Below are positions 1 through 7,574 of a DNA stretch of 8,519 bases, piece by piece. Made by a program: the position numbers and the translations under genes. Source of the DNA: an uncultured Alphaproteobacteria bacterium (GTDB lineage Bacteria; Pseudomonadota; Alphaproteobacteria; Bin95). Numbering within the stretch: the first letter of the stretch is position 1; every line of letters begins with the position of its first letter. Location of the stretch: contig CAJXVF010000069.1 in NCBI GenBank assembly GCA_913060845.1, forward strand, positions 1 to 8,519, read 5' to 3'. Under the pieces are notes generated by a model, which searched no databases, was not told where the DNA came from, and worked only from the letters and a program-made list of their open reading frames with translations.

Positions 1-48
1 TCTACACCTCTCTATTCGTCGGCAGCGTCAGATGTGTATAAGAGACAG
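1..48 (+). other. Illumina Nextera i5 adapter remnant (library artefact)
   Basis: This is not genomic. Bases 1-7 match the end of the P5 side of the i5 primer, bases 8-15 (CTCTCTAT) match the index known as S502/N502, bases 16-29 match the Nextera read-1 adapter, and bases 30-48 are the 19-base Tn5 mosaic end (AGATGTGTATAAGAGACAG). The adapter was left on the contig end. Read in the plus frame it supplies a false ATG at 34 giving a protein beginning MYKRQ, and in the minus direction a false tail ending LSLIHI. Both are typical signs of untrimmed Nextera sequence in protein databases. Confidence 0.98.
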
Positions 49-654
49 GCCCATGTCCGCCTGGAAGATGCGCTCAAGCATCCAAATTGGGACATGGGAG
101 CCAAGATCACAATTGATTCCGCCACCATGATGAACAAAGGCCTGGAGCTGATTGAAGCCGCCCGCCTGTTCCCCGTGCCGGAAGATCAGATTGACGTGCT
201 GGTGCATCCCCAATCCATCATTCACAGCATGGTCTCCTACCGGGATGGGTCAGTTCTGGCCCAATTGGGTGCGCCGGACATGCAAACCCCCATCGCCGTG
301 GCCCTTGCTTGGCCGGACCGGATGGAAACGCCGACAGACCGGCTTGACCTCGCAGCCCTTGGTCAATTGACCTTTGAAGCGCCTGACCCCGTCCGCTTCC
401 CCGCTCTACGCCTCGCCCGCGAGGCACTCAGCGCGGGCGGTGATCGTCCCGCCGTGCTGAATGCTGCAAACGAAGTGGCAGTTGCGGCTTTCCTAGCGCG
501 ACGCATCGGCTACTTGGACATCGCGGGCATCGTTGAAGACACCTTAAACATGCTTGCGACCGCCCCGGCTGACACATTGGAGCGTGTGCAAGCGGCAGAT
601 TCTGCGGCCCGCACGGCAGCAACTGCGGCAATTGAGCGGTTAGAGGCTGCATAA
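49..654 (+). CDS. dxr: 1-deoxy-D-xylulose 5-phosphate reductoisomerase, C-terminal part (5' truncated)
   Basis: DXR (IspC) converts 1-deoxy-D-xylulose 5-phosphate to 2-C-methyl-D-erythritol 4-phosphate with NADPH and a divalent metal. It is the committed cytoplasmic step of the MEP isoprenoid pathway. About 201 genomic codons remain, roughly half of a normal protein of about 400 residues. The N-terminal NADPH-binding domain is lost at the contig edge. Visible family motifs are the flexible active-site loop HPNWDMG (from about base 79), MMNKGLE (bases 127-147; the Glu is a metal ligand and the Asn-Lys pair contacts substrate), [24 protein letters not shown], and [13 protein letters not shown] near the C-terminal helical domain. 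The reading frame is open from the adapter junction; the apparent ATG at 34 lies in adapter and is not the real start. The gene ends in TAA and rseP follows 76 bases later, the usual order in proteobacteria. Confidence 0.96.
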   Translation, partial: AHVRLEDALKHPNWDMGAKITIDSATMMNKGLELIEAARLFPVPEDQIDVLVHPQSIIHSMVSYRDGSVLAQLGAPDMQTPIAVALAWPDRMETPTDRLDLAALGQLTFEAPDPVRFPALRLAREALSAGGDRPAVLNAANEVAVAAFLARRIGYLDIAGIVEDTLNMLATAPADTLERVQAADSAARTAATAAIERLEAA

Positions 655-720
655 TGCTGCAAAACCGCCTATATAACCGCTATCCGTTCTCCGCCTCGAT
701 CATTGGATCAGGCGCGCACC

Positions 721-725
721 CGGAG
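721..725 (+). promoter_or_regulatory. Ribosome binding site of rseP
   Basis: CGGAG lies five bases before the ATG at 731, a good Shine-Dalgarno match and spacing, and it supports that start. The rest of the dxr-rseP gap (655-730) shows a TATATAAC stretch at 670-677 but no paired -35 box at the right distance and no terminator hairpin, so read-through from dxr is more likely than a separate promoter. Confidence 0.6.
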
Positions 726-730
726 CGCAT

Positions 731-2110
731 ATGTCTGTAATTCTAGATTACGGCCCCTGGTTTCTGGGGCTTCTAACAATTTTGGTATTCGTCCATGAGC
801 TTGGCCACTATCTAGCGGCTAGGTTCGTTGGCGTGCATGCCAGCGCATTTTCCATCGGGTTCGGGCCGGAACTATTCGGCTGGACCGACAAGCGTGGCTG
901 CCGTTGGCGGTTCGCGCTGATCCCGCTTGGCGGCTACGTAAAAATGCAGGGCGATGCTAACGCTGCAAGCGCCGGCCACGACGAGACATCGGAACAACCG
1001 GGCGGATTGCTCTCAGCCTCAATCGGCGGGCGGGCACTGATTTTTGTTGCTGGCCCTGCTGCGAACTTCATCCTAGCCGCCGTCGTCTCCGCGATTGTGT
1101 TCATGACGGCTGGCCAGCAGATCACGCCGCCTATCATCGGTGGCATTGCGCCGAACAGCCCCGCCGAGACTGTTGGCTTCCAACCCGGCGACCGAATTTT
1201 AAGCATTAACGGCAGCCGCATCCGCCAGTTCGAGCAAGTGGCGGACATTGAATTCACCGCCGCCGGAACACCTATGGCGCTGGAGGTTGAGCGGAATGGC
1301 GAACGGCTGACACTCACCGCGACGCCAGAAATCTCCAAGTTCGAAGACCGCTTCGGTAACTCCTATGAACGCGGGCGCCTTGGCCTCTACGCCGCCGTAC
1401 CCGCCAAAATTGGCCGGGTGATTCCAGATAGCGCCGCACAATCTGCAGGCCTGCAACCCGGCGACCAAATTATCAGCCTGAACGGCGCGGCGATCCCAAC
1501 TTTCCGTGAGTTCGCGTTATTTGTCCGTGCGCGACCGGCACAGGTGATTGCAGCTGAAATAGAGCGTGATGGCCAGCGCATGATGCTGGACCTAACGCCT
1601 GCCGCCACAACGGCAACGGTTGATGGCAAGGAACAAGTGATCGGCCGGATCGGCGTCAACGCTGCCGCACGGGAGCGGGTGCAGCTTGATCCACTGACAG
1701 CATCCAGCGCTGGTGCCGTATACGTTTGGGATATGTCTGGCCGCATTCTGGAATACATGTGGCAGATTGTGATTGGCTTACGGCCTGTCAACGAGATCGG
1801 TGGCGTTCTTAGAATTGCGCAGATCGCCGGTGATACCGCCAAAATCAGCCTGCTGGCGCTCATCACCTTCGGCGTGCTGTTGTCTATCAATCTTGGCCTG
1901 ATCAATCTCTTTCCTGTACCGATGTTGGATGGCGGCCATTTGGCGTTTTTGGCCATTGAGTGGGCGCGCGGACGGCGAATGAGTGAGCGGGCGGAGGAAA
2001 TGGGGTACCGGGTCGGGTTTGCTATGGTCATAGGGCTAATGCTATTTGCGACGTGGAATGATTTGGCGCATTTTCAGGTTTTCGACCGTCTACAAACCTG
2101 GCTTGGCTGA
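731..2110 (+). CDS. rseP: Site-2 intramembrane zinc metalloprotease RseP (M50 family)
   Basis: This inner-membrane protease cuts transmembrane substrates. In E. coli it cleaves the anti-sigma factor RseA and signal-peptide remnants; in Caulobacter the homologue MmpA cleaves a polarity factor. The product has 459 residues, close to the 450 of E. coli RseP. The zinc-binding HELGH is at residues 22-26 in the first membrane helix, with a second conserved stretch VAGPAANFILA at 107-117. Two PDZ domains follow, at about 130-205 (NSPAETVGFQPGDRILSING) and 222-290 (DSAAQSAGLQPGDQIISLNG). The third zinc ligand is Asp400 in NLFPVPMLDGGH. Membrane segments are at about 9-30, 103-127, 372-393 and 428-445. 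The ATG start is backed by CGGAG five bases upstream. It lies between dxr and bamA, its usual place, so co-expression with outer-membrane assembly is likely. The physiological substrate here is unknown. Confidence 0.95.
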   Translation: MSVILDYGPWFLGLLTILVFVHELGHYLAARFVGVHASAFSIGFGPELFGWTDKRGCRWRFALIPLGGYVKMQGDANAASAGHDETSEQPGGLLSASIGGRALIFVAGPAANFILAAVVSAIVFMTAGQQITPPIIGGIAPNSPAETVGFQPGDRILSINGSRIRQFEQVADIEFTAAGTPMALEVERNGERLTLTATPEISKFEDRFGNSYERGRLGLYAAVPAKIGRVIPDSAAQSAGLQPGDQIISLNGAAIPTFREFALFVRARPAQVIAAEIERDGQRMMLDLTPAATTATVDGKEQVIGRIGVNAAARERVQLDPLTASSAGAVYVWDMSGRILEYMWQIVIGLRPVNEIGGVLRIAQIAGDTAKISLLALITFGVLLSINLGLINLFPVPMLDGGHLAFLAIEWARGRRMSERAEEMGYRVGFAMVIGLMLFATWNDLAHFQVFDRLQTWLG

Positions 2111-2114
2111 TTTG

Positions 2115-2122
2115 AAGTGAGA
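2115..2122 (+). promoter_or_regulatory. Likely ribosome binding site deciding the bamA start
   Basis: AAGTGAGA lies six bases before the ATG at 2129 and resembles a Shine-Dalgarno sequence with one mismatch. The in-frame GTG at 2117 lies inside this site and has no such sequence upstream. The ATG at 2150 would leave a signal peptide without a positively charged n-region. The start at 2129 is therefore preferred. Confidence 0.45.
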
Positions 2123-2128
2123 ATTCTT

Positions 2129-4732
2129 ATGTTAGCTCCCAGGCAAGCGATGAATTTAGGCGTTACGGCGCTTGTGGCGCTGCTGGCCGCAAGTGCGATT
2201 GCGTCTGGCCATGCGAAAGCTCAAACGCAGATGCCGCGCGCTCTGCTCGCAGAAGCAGCGCGACCATCTTCGGAACCTGGCCAGGGCCTATCCCGCCGTC
2301 CGACTTTAGCGCCGCCTGCATTCATGACCCCGTCGGCGTCCGCACGGATTGCGCCGCCAATGCCGCCGCAGCACACAGAAGCCATCAGGCAGATTGCGCA
2401 AGCTGAACCTCTAGCAATTCAACAAACACAGCCAACGCGGCTACCGCCCGTGCGCCAGATCGCACAAACGCCGTTTATTTCACCATCTCCAACGGCCTCT
2501 CCCTTCAACAGACCACCGGCAGGCGTGGTCCGCGCCAGCGCGCAAGGTATTGTCAGTGATGTAAAGGTGATCGGCAGCCAGCGTGTTGATCCCGGCACTG
2601 TGCTTTCCTACATGAAGATCAAATCTGGTGATCGTTTTGATCGCCAGCGGTTGGATGATTCGCTGAAATCCCTATACGGCACCGGCTACTTCCAGGACGT
2701 GAAGCTGCGCCGCGAAGGCAGCGTGCTGCTCGTTGAAGTAAAAGAGAACCCGGTCATCAACCGCATCGCCTTCGAAGGTAACAAGCGCATTGATGACGAT
2801 ATCCTGTCCGCCGAAGTGCAGCTGAAACCACGCCTTGTTTATACCCTCAGCCGTGCGCAAGCTGACGCTCAACGGATTGTTGACGTCTACCGGCGGAGCG
2901 GACGTTTCTCAGCTACGGTTGAACCAAAACTTATTGAGCTTGAGCAAAATCGCGTCGATCTCGTGTTCGAAATTCTTGAAGGCGCGCCGACAGAGATCGA
3001 CAGAATTGTCTTTATTGGCAATAAGCATTTCTCGGACGGTCAGTTGCGCTCCGTCATCAATACATCAGAGACTCGCTGGTACAAGTTTCTATCATCGGAC
3101 GATGTCTATGACCCAGACCGCCTAGCATTTGACCAAGAACTCCTTAGAAAATACTACTTGAGGAATGGTTATGTCGATTTCCAAGTCCTTTCCGCTGTCG
3201 CCGAATTGCAGCAAGACAAATCCGGGTTTCTGATCACTTTCACAGTTGAAGAAGGTGCGCGCTATTCAGTTGGCTCCGTTTCGATTGAAAGCGCACTTGA
3301 AGATTTGCCAGCAGACGTACTGCAGCCACTGCTGACCATTGACGAAGGTGACTATTACGACATTGATGAAGTCGATGATGTATCTAAAGAAATCTCCGAC
3401 GAGGTTGGCCGCTATGGCTACGCTTTCTTAGATGTCCGCCCGAAGGTAGACCGGCGCCGCGAAGAGAAGCTGGTCGACATCATCTTTCAAGTTGGTGAAG
3501 GACCGCGCGTTTATGTTGATCGGATCGATGTCGTAGGCAATGTGCGGACGCTAGATGGGGTTATCCGCCGCGAAATGCAGCTTGCCGAAGGTGATGCGTT
3601 CAGTTCTGGAAAGATCCGCGAGTCTGAGCGACGCATCCGCAACCTGGGATTCTTCGAATCCGTCAAAATCAGCAATGCCCCAACAGATGCACCCGATAGA
3701 ACCCGAGTGACGGTTGAAGTCATGGAGCAATCAACGGGCGAACTCTCTATTGGCGCTGGCGTGTCTTCGGATGCTGGGTTGCTGGCCAATATATCGATCC
3801 GCGAACGAAACTTACTTGGCCGCGGACAAGATTTACTCCTCTCATTCGCGTTGTCCTTCGATGATCAGCAAATTGATTTTTCCTTTACCGAGCCATACTT
3901 CCTCAATCGCCCGCTTGCAGCTGGCATCGATCTATTCGCTGCCGAGCAGGATAACGATGACGAGAGCAATTTCAGCCAAGAATCAATCGGTGCGGGCGTC
4001 CGGCTCGGCTACAGTCTCTCCCGCAATTGGAGGCAGACCTGGGGTTACCAGCTCCGTCAGGATGATATTCAAGCAGACGCGAACGCCTCAAGATTTATTC
4101 TGGCGCAGGATGGCCTCTCAGTAACATCCAGAGTGTCACATAGGCTCTCTTACGACGTGACCAACAATCGGTTCCAACCATCTGAAGGCATTCGCTTAAC
4201 GATGGACAATGCCATTGCAGGCCTGGGCGGCGATGTCAGTTATCTTTCAACAGAAGTCAAAGCCGCCACATATTATCCAGTTATGGAAGATGTTATTCTT
4301 GAAGTCTCTGGGAAGGCTGGCGGAATCTTCGGTTTGGATGATGATGTCCGCCTGAATGATCGCTTCTTCCTTGGGGGCACCAGTTTCCGTGGCTTCGCAC
4401 CTTCGGGTATCGGCGCGCGCGATGCGGCGACAGGCGATGCACTGGGCGGCAATTACTTCTACCTGGGAACAACAGAACTAACATTCCCGCTTGGATTGCC
4501 AGAAGAAGTTGGATTAGCCGGGCGGTTATTCGCAGAAGGCGGCGCATTGTTTGATGTCGATGACAATGGCGCAGGCATTCAAGACAGCAAGAGCCCACGC
4601 CTGACAGTCGGCGCTGGCGTAACTTGGGCGTCACCTTTCGGCCCCCTCCGGATCGACTTCGGCTATGCGGTCATTGAAGAAGACTTCGATGAGACCGAGA
4701 TCATTTCCTTCACATTCGGCACACGGTTCTAA
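2129..4732 (+). CDS. bamA: Outer membrane protein assembly factor BamA, with N-terminal Pro/Gln-rich insert
   Basis: BamA is the Omp85-family core of the BAM complex and inserts beta-barrel proteins into the outer membrane. The product has 867 residues from the ATG at 2129, or 871 from the GTG at 2117. Residues 1-31 form a signal peptide: one Arg, a hydrophobic core, and a probable signal peptidase I cut after AKA. Residues 32-139 are a Pro/Ala/Gln-rich, probably disordered segment. Five POTRA domains follow, starting at about 140 ([10 protein letters not shown]), 210 ([10 protein letters not shown]), 290 ([10 protein letters not shown]), 379 ([10 protein letters not shown]) and 461 ([11 protein letters not shown]). 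The barrel runs from about 536 to the end, with the L6-loop motif FRGF at 753-756 (VRGF in many homologues) and a C-terminal beta-signal ending in Phe. Typical BamA proteins are about 760-810 residues; the excess is mostly the insert. The gene starts 18 bases after rseP and ends five bases before fabZ, suggesting coupled expression. Confidence 0.96.
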   Translation: MLAPRQAMNLGVTALVALLAASAIASGHAKAQTQMPRALLAEAARPSSEPGQGLSRRPTLAPPAFMTPSASARIAPPMPPQHTEAIRQIAQAEPLAIQQTQPTRLPPVRQIAQTPFISPSPTASPFNRPPAGVVRASAQGIVSDVKVIGSQRVDPGTVLSYMKIKSGDRFDRQRLDDSLKSLYGTGYFQDVKLRREGSVLLVEVKENPVINRIAFEGNKRIDDDILSAEVQLKPRLVYTLSRAQADAQRIVDVYRRSGRFSATVEPKLIELEQNRVDLVFEILEGAPTEIDRIVFIGNKHFSDGQLRSVINTSETRWYKFLSSDDVYDPDRLAFDQELLRKYYLRNGYVDFQVLSAVAELQQDKSGFLITFTVEEGARYSVGSVSIESALEDLPADVLQPLLTIDEGDYYDIDEVDDVSKEISDEVGRYGYAFLDVRPKVDRRREEKLVDIIFQVGEGPRVYVDRIDVVGNVRTLDGVIRREMQLAEGDAFSSGKIRESERRIRNLGFFESVKISNAPTDAPDRTRVTVEVMEQSTGELSIGAGVSSDAGLLANISIRERNLLGRGQDLLLSFALSFDDQQIDFSFTEPYFLNRPLAAGIDLFAAEQDNDDESNFSQESIGAGVRLGYSLSRNWRQTWGYQLRQDDIQADANASRFILAQDGLSVTSRVSHRLSYDVTNNRFQPSEGIRLTMDNAIAGLGGDVSYLSTEVKAATYYPVMEDVILEVSGKAGGIFGLDDDVRLNDRFFLGGTSFRGFAPSGIGARDAATGDALGGNYFYLGTTELTFPLGLPEEVGLAGRLFAEGGALFDVDDNGAGIQDSKSPRLTVGAGVTWASPFGPLRIDFGYAVIEEDFDETEIISFTFGTRF

Positions 4733-4737
4733 AATCG

Positions 4738-5184
4738 ATGAGTGACCCTCAAACCTTCGACATCCAGCGGATCATGGAATTGATCCCGCACCGTTATCCC
4801 CTGCTGCTGGTCGATCGGCTGGAGGAGATAATTCTTGGCGAGAGCGCGATTGGCGTGAAGAACGTCACGTTCAACGAACCACATTTTCAGGGACATTTCC
4901 CCAGTGCCCCCGTCATGCCAGGCGTTCTGATCGTCGAGGCTATGGCGCAGACTGCAGCCGCCCTGGTAATCGCCACCCTTGGAGCGGATGCCGAGGGCAA
5001 GCTGGTCTACTTTATGACGATTGATAATGCCCGCTTCCGCCGCCAGGTCACCCCAGGTGATCAATTGCGCATGCATGTAACAAAAACCCGCTCCAGGGCC
5101 ACCGTCTGGAAGTTTGATGGCAAAGCCTATGTGGGTGACAAACTCACGGCTGAGGCCTCTTTCGGAGCAATGATCGCGAGTTAA
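4738..5184 (+). CDS. fabZ: 3-hydroxyacyl-ACP dehydratase FabZ
   Basis: FabZ removes water from (3R)-hydroxyacyl-ACP to give trans-2-enoyl-ACP in type II fatty-acid elongation in the cytoplasm. At 148 residues it is a normal full-length hot-dog-fold protein. It shows the substrate-tunnel motif [12 protein letters not shown] (16-27), the catalytic His53 in GHFP and the catalytic Glu67 in VLIVEAMAQ. The motif [17 protein letters not shown] is also typical of FabZ rather than FabA. The ATG lies five bases after the bamA stop with no clear Shine-Dalgarno sequence, so translational coupling to bamA is likely. The gene ends with tandem in-frame stops TAA-TAG (5182-5187). In many proteobacteria lpxD precedes and lpxA follows fabZ; neither is present here. 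Confidence 0.96.
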   Translation: MSDPQTFDIQRIMELIPHRYPLLLVDRLEEIILGESAIGVKNVTFNEPHFQGHFPSAPVMPGVLIVEAMAQTAAALVIATLGADAEGKLVYFMTIDNARFRRQVTPGDQLRMHVTKTRSRATVWKFDGKAYVGDKLTAEASFGAMIAS

Positions 5185-5189
5185 TAGCC

Positions 5190-6542
5190 ATGCCGATGAC
5201 GATCCAAGAACCCGCCCGCGATATCCCTGTTGTCGCTGAAGCGGAAGTCGTTGTGCTTGGCGGAGGACCAGCCGGGATCGCCGCCGCAACCGCAGCAGCC
5301 CAAACGGGTGCTTCAACCTTATTGCTGGAACGCTACGGCTTTCTAGGCGGCATGGGCACGGCGGCCATGGTCACCAATTTCTGTGGCCTGCACGCGGGCT
5401 CAAACGGCGCTGTCAGCCAGGTCGTTCACGGCATTGCAGATGATATTCTGAACCGGCTGCAGGCAATTGATGGCTTGGCAGAACCCCATGTCGTTCAGGG
5501 GCCAGATGGCCTCGTCACTGGTGCCCAAGCTTATGATACGGCGGCGTTCAAGGAAGTTGCGGACGCCGTGGTGACGGGCGCTGGCGCTCAAATTCGGTTT
5601 CACACTTTCGCTTGCGGCGCGATCACTGATGCGGGCCGCATCCAAGCGCTGCTGATTGAAACGAAGTCCGGGCGTGGTGCCATTCGCGGCGGGACCTTCA
5701 TCGATTGCTCAGGCGATGCCGACTTGGCCCAATGGGCGGGCGCACCGACGGCGACTGGCGACGACAAAGGCTTCATAGCCTACCCAACCCTAATGTTCCG
5801 CATCGCTGGCGTAGATGACGATCGTGCGATGAACGAAGCCCGCCCAAACCTCCGCGCGCTGATCGCAGAAGCCAATAACAGCGGGCGGTTTACCCTGCCC
5901 CGCAAAGCCGGGATCATGCGGACACAGGCCCATGCTGGCGAGTGGCGCGCGAACCTGACGCAGATCAGTCGTGATGGCCAACCGCTCAATGGTGCCGACG
6001 CCGATGATCTATCCTTTGCCGAACAAGAAGGCCGCAAGCAGGTCCGGGAATATTTTCGCTTTTTGAAGGAAATGGCACCCGGATTTGAGGACGCTTACCT
6101 TTTGGAAACAGCGCCGCAGATCGGCATCCGCGAAACCCGCCGAATTTTAGGGAACGTCCAACTTTCAGGTGATGACGTCCTTACCTGCCGTGATTTTGAT
6201 GACGCTGTCGGCGTCAACGGCTGGCCCCTCGAGACCCATGAATTCGGCGATGTTTCCTGGCGCTTTATTCCTGGACGCGGCTATTGCCAAATTCCGTTCT
6301 CAACAACGATCCCGCAGGGTATTGATAACCTGCTGGTCGCAGGGCGCTGCGCCTCCACTACGCCGGAAGGTCAAGCCTCACTCCGGGTAAGTGGGCCGTG
6401 CTTTGTGATGGGCCAAGCTGCGGGTACGGCCGCTGCACTCGGCCTCAAATCTGGCACTGAGGCCAAGGACGTGCCGATCCGCGATCTGCAACGCCAACTT
6501 GTCAGCGATGGCGTATATCTAGGCCATGTGCCGGGCCTATAA
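5190..6542 (+). CDS. FAD-dependent oxidoreductase, substrate unknown
   Basis: The 450-residue product looks like the FAD_oxidored (PF12831-type) flavoprotein group, related to glutathione-reductase-fold enzymes. The N-terminal dinucleotide-binding motif is GGGPAGIAAA at 24-33, followed by LLLERYGFLGGMGT at 44-56, which should contact the FAD. FIDCSGDADLA (170-180) matches the second FAD-contact motif of the family. RETRRILG (314-321) and the C-terminal block GRCASTTPEGQASLRV to CFVMGQAAGTAAAL (385-417) complete it. There is no signal peptide, membrane segment, iron-sulfur cluster motif or redox CxxC pair, so a cytoplasmic enzyme with non-covalent FAD is expected. The ATG at 5190 follows the fabZ stop by five bases, with only a weak GCGAG at 5176-5180 upstream; another in-frame ATG is at 5196. 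The position suggests co-transcription with fabZ, but that does not establish a role in lipid metabolism. The substrate cannot be deduced. Confidence 0.85.
   Translation: MPMTIQEPARDIPVVAEAEVVVLGGGPAGIAAATAAAQTGASTLLLERYGFLGGMGTAAMVTNFCGLHAGSNGAVSQVVHGIADDILNRLQAIDGLAEPHVVQGPDGLVTGAQAYDTAAFKEVADAVVTGAGAQIRFHTFACGAITDAGRIQALLIETKSGRGAIRGGTFIDCSGDADLAQWAGAPTATGDDKGFIAYPTLMFRIAGVDDDRAMNEARPNLRALIAEANNSGRFTLPRKAGIMRTQAHAGEWRANLTQISRDGQPLNGADADDLSFAEQEGRKQVREYFRFLKEMAPGFEDAYLLETAPQIGIRETRRILGNVQLSGDDVLTCRDFDDAVGVNGWPLETHEFGDVSWRFIPGRGYCQIPFSTTIPQGIDNLLVAGRCASTTPEGQASLRVSGPCFVMGQAAGTAAALGLKSGTEAKDVPIRDLQRQLVSDGVYLGHVPGL
6520..6539. terminator. Possible weak hairpin at the convergent gene ends
   Basis: TAGGCC (6520-6525) and GGCCTA (6534-6539) form a perfect six-base inverted repeat around an eight-base loop, ending just before the TAA of the oxidoreductase gene. 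It is not followed by a T run on either strand, so it is not a classical intrinsic terminator, and it lies within coding sequence. It is the only notable hairpin near the point where the two convergent units meet (6542 and 6548). Confidence 0.2.
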
Positions 6543-6547
6543 ACGTC

Positions 6548-7561
6548 TCAGCCGCCCCAGATTTCGCCAAGCACCCGTTTAAAGTTTCCGCCGAGATATG
6601 CGCGAACGTCATCGTCAGACCACCCGCGCGCCAGCAGTGCATCCGTGATGCGTGGCATTTCGGCATGGCTGCCAAAGCCATCGATATAGCGGGCCGGGAT
6701 ATCGCGCCCAAAGATGGCCATGTAATTTTCGATCACATCCCAGCGCCTTGGTGTTTCGCGATCGTAGGCCATGCGCGCATTGTCGGCGCCGGCGGCCAAG
6801 TCCGTTCCAAACCCCACATGCTCAATGCCGACAAGATCCACCAGATAGTCCAAGTGGCGGATGAAATCTTCGAGCACCGGCTTGCGGGCAGGGTCGCCTG
6901 TCCAGCACATCGGACCATAGGTGCTGGCACCGATCATGCCGCCTTTGGCCGCAACAGCCTTGATCAGCGCATCTGATTTATTCCGCGCGAGCGGCGTTAC
7001 GGCATGGGCGTTGGCATGGGTTAAAAGGCAGGGCTGCGTGGACCGCTCGACCGTCATCATGCCAGTGCGCTCACCCACATGGGAAAGATCAATTGCGATC
7101 CGGTGGCGGTTCAGTGCGTCCAGAGCTTCGTGGCCAATGGCCGAAAGGCCGCCATCTTCCGGCTCCATGCAGCCATCGCCCAGCATGTTCCGGTAATTAT
7201 ATGTGAGCTGCATGATGCGGAGACCAGCGCGATGAAAGAACGCCAGGCGATCCACATCCTCATCCAGCGCCCGGCCATTCTGCCAGCCCATTACGATGCC
7301 GACCTTACCGGCGGCTTGTGCCACGTCAAAATCCGCAGCGCGCTCAATGATCATCCAGGGCGAATCTGGCGCCGACACTTGCGCATGCCACCCGGCCATC
7401 TGCTTACAGGCTGTCGTGAAGTCAGCCTCGAAATGCGCGACCGTCAGATTGATCGCGTTGATGCCGCCAGCTTTCAGCGCCGCTGTATCGCCATCTGAAT
7501 GATAGACCAGCCCATCCATAACGAATGCAGACTGATGCAGATTTGTCCCTTGCAGTGTCAT
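6548..7561 (-). CDS. M19 (renal dipeptidase-like) metallohydrolase with altered metal-bridging motif
   Basis: The protein has 337 residues from the ATG at 7561. The family is a zinc-dependent amidohydrolase-fold group that cleaves dipeptides, including D-amino-acid and dehydropeptide substrates. Visible motifs are the N-terminal metal pair HSD (His21, Asp23) after FVMDGLVY, DLSHVGERT with His161, LTHANAHAV with His182, GFGTDLAAG with Asp254, and the C-terminal GGNFKRVL. The position where classical members have the metal-bridging Glu (often in IEG) reads Gly-Trp-Gln-Asn at residues 92-95, so metal binding or chemistry may differ. There is no signal peptide or lipobox, so it is probably cytoplasmic. 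A longer reading from 7630 would overlap the upstream gene by about 56 bases and add residues unlike the family, so 7561 is preferred; no strong ribosome site is seen. It lies 13 bases after the MORN-repeat gene and is probably co-transcribed with it. The substrate is unknown. Confidence 0.85.
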   Translation of the reverse strand: MTLQGTNLHQSAFVMDGLVYHSDGDTAALKAGGINAINLTVAHFEADFTTACKQMAGWHAQVSAPDSPWMIIERAADFDVAQAAGKVGIVMGWQNGRALDEDVDRLAFFHRAGLRIMQLTYNYRNMLGDGCMEPEDGGLSAIGHEALDALNRHRIAIDLSHVGERTGMMTVERSTQPCLLTHANAHAVTPLARNKSDALIKAVAAKGGMIGASTYGPMCWTGDPARKPVLEDFIRHLDYLVDLVGIEHVGFGTDLAAGADNARMAYDRETPRRWDVIENYMAIFGRDIPARYIDGFGSHAEMPRITDALLARGWSDDDVRAYLGGNFKRVLGEIWGG

Positions 7562-7574
7562 GATTTCAGGCGAC

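Noticed and set aside
34..48. ATG start for dxr giving MYKRQ
   Set aside because: These bases are Nextera mosaic-end adapter, not genomic DNA.
655..730. Promoter for rseP with a TATATAAC -10 box at 670-677
   Set aside because: No -35 element lies at 16-18 bases upstream, and AT-rich octamers of this kind occur by chance.
1387..2031. Long minus-strand open frame of 214 codons opposite rseP
   Set aside because: The plus-strand gene is clear, and the antisense product has no recognisable motifs; it mirrors the GC-rich codon pattern.
4729..5316. Minus-strand open frame of 195 codons opposite fabZ and the start of the flavoprotein gene
   Set aside because: It is opposite two well-supported genes and shows no recognisable domain.
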